From CAZPMO01 sp964587515 (GTDB lineage Bacteria > Pseudomonadota > Alphaproteobacteria > MPNO01), in assembly GCA_964587515.1 (NCBI GenBank), contig CAZPMO010000179.1, forward strand, positions 1-10,051: a DNA stretch of 10,051 nucleotides. Direction: 5' to 3'. The position numbers and the translations under genes are program-made. Under the pieces are notes generated by a model. The model did no database searches, had not been told where the DNA came from, and was given only the letters and a program-made list of their open reading frames with translations. Each line of letters begins with the position of its first letter. Within the stretch, counting starts at the first letter, position 1. Shown here in pieces: positions 1 through 5,119 of this stretch.

Positions 1-148
1 GACCCCAAGGTGGTTTCGGCGTCATCGATTTGGATTTTTCGACGACCGCGCGCTGTCCGGCCGATTGGGCCGGCGCCTGCGTCGGCGTGACGGTGATGAC
101 AACCGCCGCCACGAGGATGGATAGAATTGCCCCTGAACCCGAATTCAT
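1..148 (-). CDS. Secreted protein, N-terminal fragment (gene runs off the left edge)
   Basis: This is the 5' end of a leftward gene; only the first 49 codons are inside the window. The ATG at 148-146 is preceded by a good Shine-Dalgarno (AGGGGAG about 7 bases upstream on the minus strand). The product opens with a short polar stretch, then a hydrophobic core (GAILSILVAAVVITV) and a likely signal-peptidase site after APA (about residue 28), so it is probably exported to the periplasm. The early mature part ends at the edge in KPPWG. Some secreted cyclase-family proteins (kynurenine formamidase-like fold) carry a tryptophan-glycine near this place, followed by an acidic DDEIG-type motif, but that continuation is not in the window and the family call is a guess. 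The start and export signal are well supported; the function is unknown. Confidence 0.6.
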   Translation of the reverse strand, partial: MNSGSGAILSILVAAVVITVTPTQAPAQSAGQRAVVEKSKSMTPKPPWG

Positions 149-194
149 CGATCGCTCCCCTGGTTGAATTGGCGCGTTCACAATCCAAGCAACC

Positions 195-220
195 GCGCTC
201 TCGAGCGCCACTCTAAGTGG
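195..220. repeat. Two adjacent inverted repeats upstream of the leftward secreted-protein gene
   Basis: GCGCTC-TC-GAGCGC (195-208) is a perfect dyad with 6-base arms. It abuts CCACT-CTA-AGTGG (208-220), a dyad with 5-base arms. They lie 47-72 bases upstream of the ATG at 148, in the promoter region of the leftward gene. They could be an operator or simple mRNA structure. No known regulator motif is recognised. Confidence 0.3.
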
Positions 221-241
221 GCTTGCGAGGGGAGTCTACCG

Positions 242-259
242 GCGGCGCGAGTGCGCCGC
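242..259 (-). terminator. GC-rich hairpin just past the small membrane protein gene
   Basis: GCGGCGC (242-248) pairs with GCGCCGC (253-259) across a 4-base loop, giving a 7-bp all-GC stem 24-41 bases beyond the stop at 283. On the minus strand no U tract follows, so it is a poor intrinsic terminator. It may protect the 3' end or act with Rho. Confidence 0.3.
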
Positions 260-282
260 GTCCCGAATTTTGAATTACAGGA

Positions 283-522
283 TTAACGATAGGCCGCCGA
301 ACGGCGCACCTTTTCGTCGAATATTCCGTAGCGGCTGCCGACCGGGATCGAGCCGTGTTTTCTCACGTCACGGGCGCGTTCGAAGGCGACTCCGAGCCGG
401 CTCTCCCGTCGGCGCGCGTCTCGCGACCAACGAACGCCGATCATAAACATCACTAAAAGCGCCAGGGCGCCTAGCCCCGAGAACGTTACTACACTGATGT
501 ATATAAGACCAAAGTCGAGCAT
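283..522 (-). CDS. Small single-span membrane protein (79 aa), function unknown
   Basis: A short leftward reading frame encodes a hydrophobic segment at about residues 6-30 (LIYISVVTFSGLGALALLVM core), followed by a strongly basic stretch (RWSRDARRRESR) and a charged C-terminal half. The positive-inside rule puts the N-terminus outside and about 50 residues in the cytoplasm. I prefer the ATG at 522-520 because GGAG lies 9 bases upstream. The frame stays open to a TTG at 567 and also contains an ATG at 537, but neither has a comparable ribosome site. The coherent membrane-anchor design supports a real gene, but the length is small and no family is recognised. It is transcribed away from the cytochrome gene and toward the secreted-protein gene, with 134 bases between stop and next start. 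Confidence 0.5.
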   Translation of the reverse strand: MLDFGLIYISVVTFSGLGALALLVMFMIGVRWSRDARRRESRLGVAFERARDVRKHGSIPVGSRYGIFDEKVRRSAAYR

Positions 523-578
523 CACGGGCCGCTCCATACGAAGAATGATGGCTTTGTTGGGAACCAAATATGCGAGCC

Positions 579-597
579 ATGGTAAACAAATGGTAAA
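579..597. repeat. Direct repeat of ATGGTAAA with an 11-bp period
   Basis: ATGGTAAA occurs at 579-586 and again at 590-597, exactly one helical turn apart. The pair lies in the 210-base gap between the divergently transcribed small membrane protein and cytochrome genes. The spacing suits a dimeric DNA-binding protein, but no known box is matched and chance is possible. Confidence 0.25.
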
Positions 598-636
598 ACA
601 TCACCGGGAAGTTCGGGATAAGCGCCAAATTTCAAT

Positions 637-664
637 TTGCCTGGAAATGCGCGAAGACGATAAT
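637..664 (+). promoter_or_regulatory. Candidate sigma-70-type promoter for the cytochrome c gene
   Basis: TTGCCT (637-642) and GATAAT (659-664) are separated by 16 bases. They match the consensus hexamers at 4 of 6 and 5 of 6 positions. Transcription would begin near 671, giving a leader of about 60 bases before the TTG start at 733. This is read by eye only. Confidence 0.4.
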
Positions 665-732
665 GGGACTTCGGAAAATAGTGATTATAGGCTGGGTTGT
701 GCAATCGCACGGTGCCCGGTGGGAGGTGGACC

Positions 733-1584
733 TTGAACAACAGAACCATGAAATTCGGCTGGTATGGGGTCTTTTGGATCGTTGCCTGGTTGGCGACACC
801 GATGACCGCTGCTTCGGAAACGCTGCTTGAGCGCGGCACTTACCTGATGGAGAGCATCGTTGCGTGCGGCAACTGCCACACCCATAAATTCGGGCCAATG
901 AAGGGGATCGAGTTCGCGGGCGGATTTCCGTTCGGCGGACCGAAGGCACCGTTTACCGCGTTCGCGCCGAACATCACCCCCGACCGCGACACCGGCATTG
1001 GGGCGTGGACCGATGCGCAGCTCATCAGGTCGATCCGCGAGGGCAAGCGCCCGGACGGCTCGACCATCGGGCCGCCTATGCCGATCGCGCTCTATCGCGA
1101 CCTGTCGGACCGCGATGTGAAAGCGCTGGTCGCCTACATGCGACAGGTGAAGCCGGTCAAGCACAAGGTCAAGAAATCCGTTTATCGCATTCCGCTGCCG
1201 CCGGCCTATGGACCGCCGGTGACGAAAGTCGCGGACGTACCGCGCGGCAATAAGGTGGCCTATGGCTATTACCTTGCCGGTCCCGCAGGACACTGCATCG
1301 AATGCCACACGCCGATGGTGAAAGGCCATCCCGATTTCAGCCGCGTTGGCGCCGGCGGTAACCCGTTTCGGGGGCCTTGGGGCGTCGTGGTCGCGTCCAA
1401 TCTGACGCCCGCCAATCTCGGCGATTGGACGGACCAGCAGATCAAGACCGCGATTGCCAAGGGCAAACGGCCGGACGGCTCGAAGCTCACCGGACCGATG
1501 GCGTTTCCATATTACGACCGGATCAGCGACGCCGATCTCGACGCAATTGTGGCTTATCTGCGTTCGTTGAAGTCCGTGAAGTAG
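733..1584 (+). CDS. Exported diheme cytochrome c (tandem class I domains)
   Basis: An electron-transfer protein of about 283 aa with two covalent haem sites. A signal peptide (hydrophobic core about residues 8-22, cleavage near residues 26-28) sends it to the periplasm. Haem motif 1 is CGNCH (residues 45-49) with probable axial Met116 in GPPMP. Haem motif 2 is CIECH (188-192) with probable Met256 in TGPMA. The two halves are clearly duplicated: each has an N-I/L-TP segment, a W-T-D/Q turn and GKRPDGS before its methionine. This resembles the cytochrome subunits of membrane-linked dehydrogenases (alcohol, gluconate, nicotinate or isoquinoline types). No such dehydrogenase lies in the window, so the electron donor is unknown. 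I chose the TTG at 733 because GGAGG (722-726) sits 6 bases upstream. The ATG at 748 is too far (21 bases) from that site, though a start there would also leave a signal peptide. The gene ends 9 bases from the convergent FAH-family gene. Confidence 0.9.
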   Translation: MNNRTMKFGWYGVFWIVAWLATPMTAASETLLERGTYLMESIVACGNCHTHKFGPMKGIEFAGGFPFGGPKAPFTAFAPNITPDRDTGIGAWTDAQLIRSIREGKRPDGSTIGPPMPIALYRDLSDRDVKALVAYMRQVKPVKHKVKKSVYRIPLPPAYGPPVTKVADVPRGNKVAYGYYLAGPAGHCIECHTPMVKGHPDFSRVGAGGNPFRGPWGVVVASNLTPANLGDWTDQQIKTAIAKGKRPDGSKLTGPMAFPYYDRISDADLDAIVAYLRSLKSVK

Positions 1585-1593
1585 AAGGAGTCT

Positions 1594-2583
1594 TTAAGCC
1601 GGTCTGACCAGGCGGTTGCGGAGCGTGCCGAGCCGTTCGACCTCGAGCTCGATCACGTCGTCGGGCAAGAGGTATCGCCCGTGTTCTAGGCCGCACCCGT
1701 CACCGACGGTGCCGGAGCCGATAAATTCACCCGCGCGTAGCGTTTCGTCACGGGATATCCAGGCGATCATGTCCTCGAAGCGATGGTGCATGTCCGCGGT
1801 CGTCCCGCGCGAACGCTCCTCGCCGTTGACGCGGGCCACCATCGTGAGATCGTAGACGTCCGGAATTTCGTCGGTGGTAACCAGCCAGGGACCGATGACA
1901 TTGCCGGTGTCGAAATCCTTGCCCTTGGCCGGGCCGAGCTGGCCCCGCATTTCGCTGGCCTGGGCGTCGCGCGCGCTGACATCGTTGAAGATGGTGTAAC
2001 CGAAGATATGCGCGCGGGCTTCCTCGGCGGGGATATTCTTGCCGCTCTTGCCGATGAAAATCCCGAATTCGAGTTCATAATCGAGCATCTCGGCGTAACT
2101 CGGCCACTGCACATCGACGCCGGTTCCGACGACCGAGAACCTGTTGCATTTGTAGTAGACGGGTTGTTCGTACCAGATCGGCGGCGGCTTGAAGGGTCCG
2201 TGCGCTTCCAACTCGCGCAGCGCTGCTTTCGGGTCTTCGGCCTGGCTGGCGTTCTGGCGCTGAATGGCGGCGATCGCCTGTCGGACATGTTTTTCGAACG
2301 CCATCGCATCGCGCATCTGGCGTGGTTCGGGAACGGGCGAGAGCAGCGAGACATCTGAAATCGCGACCAGCGCGGAATCCGGCGCGCGCGCCTGTATCTC
2401 GCGCGCCAGGTCCAGGGCTTCGTCGCCGCCGTCGATCAGCGCCAGCATATCGACAAACCATCCGCCGGAATCGCGATCGAGCGCCTGGGTGCCGGTCACG
2501 AAATCCACGATGCCGGCCAAATCGCCGGTCAGCGCGCCAATCCGCGCCGCGCCGCCGCCGTCACGATAGGTTACGAGCTTCAT
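1594..2583 (-). CDS. Fumarylacetoacetate hydrolase (FAH) family protein
   Basis: A 329-aa enzyme of the FAH fold, whose members use a divalent metal to cleave C-C bonds in, or hydrate or decarboxylate, acylpyruvates and related oxo-acids. The N-terminal part (1-80) is the variable domain. The catalytic domain shows metal-ligand acids E170 and E172 in DYELEFG and D201 in FNDVSARD. It also has a lysine-rich turn (GPAKGKDFD, 218-225), the NVIGPWLVT strand, and GSGTVGDGCGLE (289-300), a close match to the family's GSGTVGGGC glycine motif. Length and motif order are normal for a full-length cytosolic member. It is the last gene of the leftward block and starts 10 bases after the AsmA-like gene's stop. 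Its GGAGG (2587-2591) is only 3 bases from the ATG, unusually tight, so translation may depend partly on coupling to the upstream gene. The exact substrate cannot be assigned; a fumarylacetoacetase role in tyrosine breakdown is not implied. Confidence 0.92.
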   Translation of the reverse strand: MKLVTYRDGGGAARIGALTGDLAGIVDFVTGTQALDRDSGGWFVDMLALIDGGDEALDLAREIQARAPDSALVAISDVSLLSPVPEPRQMRDAMAFEKHVRQAIAAIQRQNASQAEDPKAALRELEAHGPFKPPPIWYEQPVYYKCNRFSVVGTGVDVQWPSYAEMLDYELEFGIFIGKSGKNIPAEEARAHIFGYTIFNDVSARDAQASEMRGQLGPAKGKDFDTGNVIGPWLVTTDEIPDVYDLTMVARVNGEERSRGTTADMHHRFEDMIAWISRDETLRAGEFIGSGTVGDGCGLEHGRYLLPDDVIELEVERLGTLRNRLVRPA

Positions 2584-2593
2584 AGGCCTCCAT

Positions 2594-3190
2594 TTACTTG
2601 CCGAACAGACCCTTGAGCGCCTTGCCGACGTCTCCCGCGCCCTCTTCGATCATCTTGCCGGCGTCACCGCCGCCCTCGCCGAGTTTCTCGGTCACGCCCT
2701 TGACGCCTTCGCCCACCATCTTGGTCGCGTCCTTGGCGATTTCGCCGGCACCGCCCAGCAGGCCCTCGATATTGAGCGAGGATACTGATTTGGTGGCGGA
2801 ATCGGAGACCTGTTTCATTACTTTGTCCACCACCTCGCCGGGGCTCGCGCCGCCTTCCTTCTTGCCGATATCCTTGAGATGGATGTCGGGAAGCGGGGAG
2901 GTCACTTTGCGTCCCTTCAGGATCGTCGCGCTGACGCTGACCGTGCCGCCGCGAATATAAAGATTTTCGATGATGAGCTTCTTGCCGTCTTTGTCCTTCT
3001 TCGCGTCGCCGTCCGACTTGCCGCCCTTCAGTCCTTTCTTTTCGAGATAGGAATCGATGTTGCGGCGCAGCGCGTCGATATTGCTGCCATCGCCGCCGAT
3101 TTCATACGTGACCTGGGGTTTGTCGATGGCGATCTCGCGGATCAGAACGGTATCGCCGGTTACCGAGCCGACATCGAGATTGACGTTCAC
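2594..3190 (-). CDS. Frameshifted C-terminal piece of the AsmA-like protein
   Basis: The in-frame remainder is open upstream to about 3234, but its first possible start codon there is the GTG at 3190, with no good ribosome site before it. A protein begun there (198 residues) would lack the membrane anchor, so this is better read as the distal part of the gene at 2594-3449. It contains the AsmA-like beta segments, a lysine/aspartate-rich linker (about residues 51-71) and the 11-residue repeats at its end. Confidence 0.5.
   Translation of the reverse strand: MNVNLDVGSVTGDTVLIREIAIDKPQVTYEIGGDGSNIDALRRNIDSYLEKKGLKGGKSDGDAKKDKDGKKLIIENLYIRGGTVSVSATILKGRKVTSPLPDIHLKDIGKKEGGASPGEVVDKVMKQVSDSATKSVSSLNIEGLLGGAGEIAKDATKMVGEGVKGVTEKLGEGGGDAGKMIEEGAGDVGKALKGLFGK
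2615..2746 (-). repeat. Four tandem 11-residue (33-nt) repeats within the AsmA-like gene
   Basis: The C-terminus reads as four consecutive 11-residue units: GEIAKDATKMV, GEGVKGVTEKL, GEGGGDAGKMI and EEGAGDVGKAL, then KGLFGK. Position 11 is always V, L or I; position 7 is always A or V; position 9 is K, E, K and K. An 11-residue period with small, charged and hydrophobic columns is characteristic of amphipathic helices that lie along membranes, as in LEA-like or apolipoprotein-like repeats. The DNA repeats are diverged, so the array is old. Confidence 0.6.
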
Positions 3191-3449
3191 CGCGCCAAGC
3201 TGGAACGCGTTGTCGGTCTTGAAACCCTGGGGGGTTGCCGATGGTCAGCCCGCCGAGCTTGCCGGTGCCGGAGGTCGATATCTCTACCTCGTCCAGGGTG
3301 ACGCTCGCCTGGGTGATTTCCGAGCCGTACGTCTCGACGCCGTTCTTTACGATGCCGTCGATATTGCCCAGGACAACAAAGAAAATCACCGCCACCGCGA
3401 TAATGATGACCGCGACGATGCCGCCGCCGATGATTAATCCCCGTTTCAT
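3102..3449 (-). CDS. Frameshifted N-terminal piece of the AsmA-like protein (membrane anchor)
   Basis: Read literally, the sequence gives a 115-residue product. The first 73 residues are the genuine anchor and start of the beta region. The remaining 42, beginning just after the G6 run, are an out-of-frame tail rich in arginine (GERQSRCRLGNRRYRSD) that ends at a TGA at 3104-3102. That arginine-rich tail is typical of reading a GC-rich gene in the wrong frame, which supports the frameshift reading. Confidence 0.5.
   Translation of the reverse strand: MKRGLIIGGGIVAVIIIAVAVIFFVVLGNIDGIVKNGVETYGSEITQASVTLDEVEISTSGTGKLGGLTIGNPPGFQDRQRVPAWRGERQSRCRLGNRRYRSDPRDRHRQTPGHV
3229..3234. other. G6 homopolymer at the frameshift point
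   Basis: Six consecutive G on the plus strand (six C in the coding strand) mark the exact place where the AsmA-like reading frame must change. Five bases instead of six restores one continuous 284-residue protein. Confidence 0.7.
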
Positions 3450-3515
3450 GATGTCCCCCTGTTAATTCAGACTTTTATGATAGTTACATAGGATGGGTGG
3501 AATGCAAGAGGAAGG

Positions 3516-4436
3516 TTAGCCCTCCAGCAGCCCTAGCCCTTCGAGGAAGGAAAGCATGGCCTCGCGACAAGCCACGGGTTGCTCTATCTGCAGCATGTGG
3601 CCGGCGTTCCTGATCGGCACATAGGTATAGCCGCCTTCGAGGCCGAGCGCCTTGTTGGCGACGGCGGTGGGCCCCGGGCGTTCCTGATCCGGATCGGCGC
3701 CCAGCAACAGCACCGGTCCGCCATATTCGTCGGCGCTCGGCCAGAGATTCATGGGGATATTGGCAAGATAGGTGATGCCCTCGATCTCGCCAGGAAAGAC
3801 CAGCGCCCAGTCGCCTTTTTCGTCGTCGCGGCGTAGCACCGAGCGCGCCATCAGATCATGGGCGCCCTCGGCCCAGCCGGCGTGGGCGCGAAGCCCGGCA
3901 TATTCCGCGGCGAGTTCCGACGGGTCGTTGTACCGGTGTCGCCGGTTCTTTGCCCATTCGTCGAGCCGATATTCGAATTTGCACATCAACTCATAGGCGG
4001 CGTGCCCCTCGGGCGGAATGTTGGGCGGGTCGAACAGAACCAGCGCGTCCCAGCGCCAGCCGATTTCGACCGCGTGCTTCATCGCGGCGCGACCCGACAT
4101 CGAATGGAAGGCGCCGACATTCTTCTTTGGTCCGAGGCGTTCCGTGACGTTTTTGAAGATGTCTTCCAGGTCCCGCGACATGTGGTCGTAATCATGGTTC
4201 GGCGGATCGGCCGGCGGGTTGCTCCCATGGTTGCGCTGGTCGTACACCACCAGATCGAAGCGCTCACCGAGCGGCCCCCAGAAGGGCAAATAGCCGTCGA
4301 TCGCGAATCCATTGCCGTTGCTGAGAAAAATCCGAAGCGATGAGTCCGCCTGGCCGTGCCGGCGGATACGGATTGTCGCGCCGTCCGACATGGTGAGGTC
4401 GAATTCGTCGATCGGGGTGGGGACGGTGAGGGGCAT
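3516..4436 (-). CDS. Alpha/beta hydrolase fold protein
   Basis: A 306-aa cytosolic alpha/beta hydrolase; no signal peptide is seen. Landmarks in order: strand and oxyanion loop LSNGNGF (38-44); the DLVVYDQRNHG strand/turn (61-71), typical of this fold; the nucleophile elbow FHSMSG (110-115) with probable Ser112; a lid or cap region rich in charged and aromatic residues (about 140-230); the strand PVLLLGADPDQERPG (241-255) with a candidate acid at Asp248 or Asp250; and the catalytic His280 in NAGHMLQIEQP. The elbow departs from the usual G-H-S-M-G-G: Phe replaces the first Gly and Ser114 the second-last. The family spans esterases, C-C bond hydrolases and lactonases, so the reaction is not fixed. 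It is the first gene of the leftward block that also contains the FAH-family enzyme and is divergent from dctQ, suggesting action on the imported compound. The Shine-Dalgarno before ATG 4436 is weak (CAGG). Confidence 0.9.
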   Translation of the reverse strand: MPLTVPTPIDEFDLTMSDGATIRIRRHGQADSSLRIFLSNGNGFAIDGYLPFWGPLGERFDLVVYDQRNHGSNPPADPPNHDYDHMSRDLEDIFKNVTERLGPKKNVGAFHSMSGRAAMKHAVEIGWRWDALVLFDPPNIPPEGHAAYELMCKFEYRLDEWAKNRRHRYNDPSELAAEYAGLRAHAGWAEGAHDLMARSVLRRDDEKGDWALVFPGEIEGITYLANIPMNLWPSADEYGGPVLLLGADPDQERPGPTAVANKALGLEGGYTYVPIRNAGHMLQIEQPVACREAMLSFLEGLGLLEG

Positions 4437-4479
4437 TGGGGAACCTGATTTCTATTTCGGACTCTCGGTCGCGCGCCGC

Positions 4480-4508
4480 AATTTAGCCCGCGACCCGGTT
4501 GCCATCAA
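4480..4508 (-). promoter_or_regulatory. Candidate promoter for the leftward hydrolase block
   Basis: On the minus strand TTGATG (4508-4503) and TAAATT (4485-4480) are spaced by 17 bases, each matching 4 of 6 consensus positions. Transcription would begin near 4473, about 37 bases before the hydrolase ATG. It lies in the 125-base gap shared with dctQ, so one regulator could control both directions. Confidence 0.3.
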
Positions 4509-4536
4509 TCATCCGGCATGGCAGTTTGGCCCGCTT

Positions 4537-4542
4537 TATAAA
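4537..4542 (+). promoter_or_regulatory. AT-rich candidate -10 element upstream of dctQ
   Basis: TATAAA, followed by an A run, stands out in an otherwise GC-rich divergent gap, 20 bases before the dctQ start. No convincing -35 hexamer lies 16-18 bases upstream, and a start so close leaves a very short leader. The promoter call is therefore weak and may need an activator. Confidence 0.22.
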
Positions 4543-4561
4543 AAAATGTTAGCGGGGATGC

Positions 4562-5107
4562 ATGGCGCGTCAATTTCATGAACCGGACGGCTGGATCGAA
4601 CGAATTGTGCATTCGTTCGCACGTACCCTGAACGTCATCTCCGCGATCTGGCTCGCTTCGGTGGCGCTGCTGATTTTGTATGACGTGCTGGGCCGCGAGC
4701 TGTTTTCGGCGCCGTTTTACGGCACCAACGAAATCGTCTCCAATTCGGTGCTGTCGATCCTGTTCCTGCAACTGCCGTTGTCGATCGTGACGCGGTCCTC
4801 CCTGCGCACGACAATAATCTATGGTTCCGCCAGCGTTCGCGGCAAAGGGTACATCGACTCGCTGTCCTATCTGTTCGCGGGACTTTTGTTTCTCGTAATC
4901 GCGGTCGGAAGCTGGCCCAATATGATCGAGGGTTGGGATATCCTGGAGCAGGAAGGCTCGGGTATCATCAATATACCCGTCTATCCGATCCGGACGCTGG
5001 TGGTGTTCGTCGGTTTCGTCGGCGTCGCGGTCTGTTCGCTGCTGATCTATCAGTCGCTCTCCAACCCCGCCAAATTCGACGAAGCGCCGCGCTTCGACGG
5101 CGAGTAG
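4562..5107 (+). CDS. dctQ: TRAP transporter small permease subunit, DctQ family
   Basis: The small membrane subunit of a tripartite ATP-independent periplasmic transporter, which pairs with DctM to import a ligand delivered by a periplasmic binding protein. It is 181 aa with four predicted spans at about 23-42, 56-76, 100-120 and 142-164, the normal topology. The family signature follows span 1: LILYDVLGRELFSAPFYGTNEI (38-58) matches the D-V-x-x-R-x-x-F...P...E pattern. A basic cytoplasmic loop, TRSSLRTT, follows span 2. The ATG at 4562 is preceded by GCGGGGA (4552-4558). It is the first gene of a dctQ-dctM-dctP operon; DctM starts 12 bases after its stop. It is transcribed divergently from the alpha/beta hydrolase. 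Family assignment is firm. The gene symbol denotes the family, not a C4-dicarboxylate substrate. Confidence 0.93.
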   Translation: MARQFHEPDGWIERIVHSFARTLNVISAIWLASVALLILYDVLGRELFSAPFYGTNEIVSNSVLSILFLQLPLSIVTRSSLRTTIIYGSASVRGKGYIDSLSYLFAGLLFLVIAVGSWPNMIEGWDILEQEGSGIINIPVYPIRTLVVFVGFVGVAVCSLLIYQSLSNPAKFDEAPRFDGE

Positions 5108-5119
5108 GGGAGGCGGGGC

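Larger units (their letters stand above)
2594..3449 (-). pseudogene. AsmA-like membrane-anchored protein gene, interrupted by a +1 frameshift
   Basis: Two overlapping leftward frames form one gene. From the ATG at 3449 (Shine-Dalgarno AGGGGGA, 4 bases before it) the protein has a basic start, one membrane span (about residues 4-28) and then a beta-rich region up to TIGNP. At a run of six G (3229-3234; six C in the message) the frame slips. Removing one base gives TIGNPQGFKTDNAFQLG and joins smoothly to the second frame, for a 284-residue product. The segment GNP-x-GFKT-D-AF-LG and the following NVNLDVGSV...IREIAIDKPQVTYE resemble AsmA/DUF748-type proteins of the cell envelope. Next come a lysine-rich linker, a second beta segment (about 157-190), and a C-terminal set of 11-residue repeats. 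The gene sits 66 bases after the alpha/beta hydrolase and 10 bases before the FAH-family gene. The frameshift may be a sequencing error, a true lesion or slippage. The clean, selected-looking sequence on both sides argues against an old pseudogene. Confidence 0.8.

Noticed and set aside
685..1329. 214-codon minus-strand frame opposite the cytochrome gene
   Set aside because: The plus strand encodes a clear diheme cytochrome with both CXXCH motifs; the antisense product is arginine- and histidine-rich without motifs.
1585..1593. Expected terminator between the convergent cytochrome and FAH-family genes
   Set aside because: The gap is 9 bases and no hairpin with a U tract is seen in it; any terminator would have to lie inside the opposing gene.
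1783..2358. 191-codon plus-strand frame inside the FAH-family gene
   Set aside because: Overlaps the conserved FAH catalytic domain on the other strand; no ribosome site or family pattern.
3450..3515. Possible promoter before the AsmA-like gene (TTGCAT and TATCAT on the minus strand)
   Set aside because: The two hexamers are 19 bases apart and the match is weak; read-through from the hydrolase gene is as likely.
3858..4343. 161-codon plus-strand frame inside the alpha/beta hydrolase gene
   Set aside because: Antisense to the catalytic part of the hydrolase; no start signal or motif.
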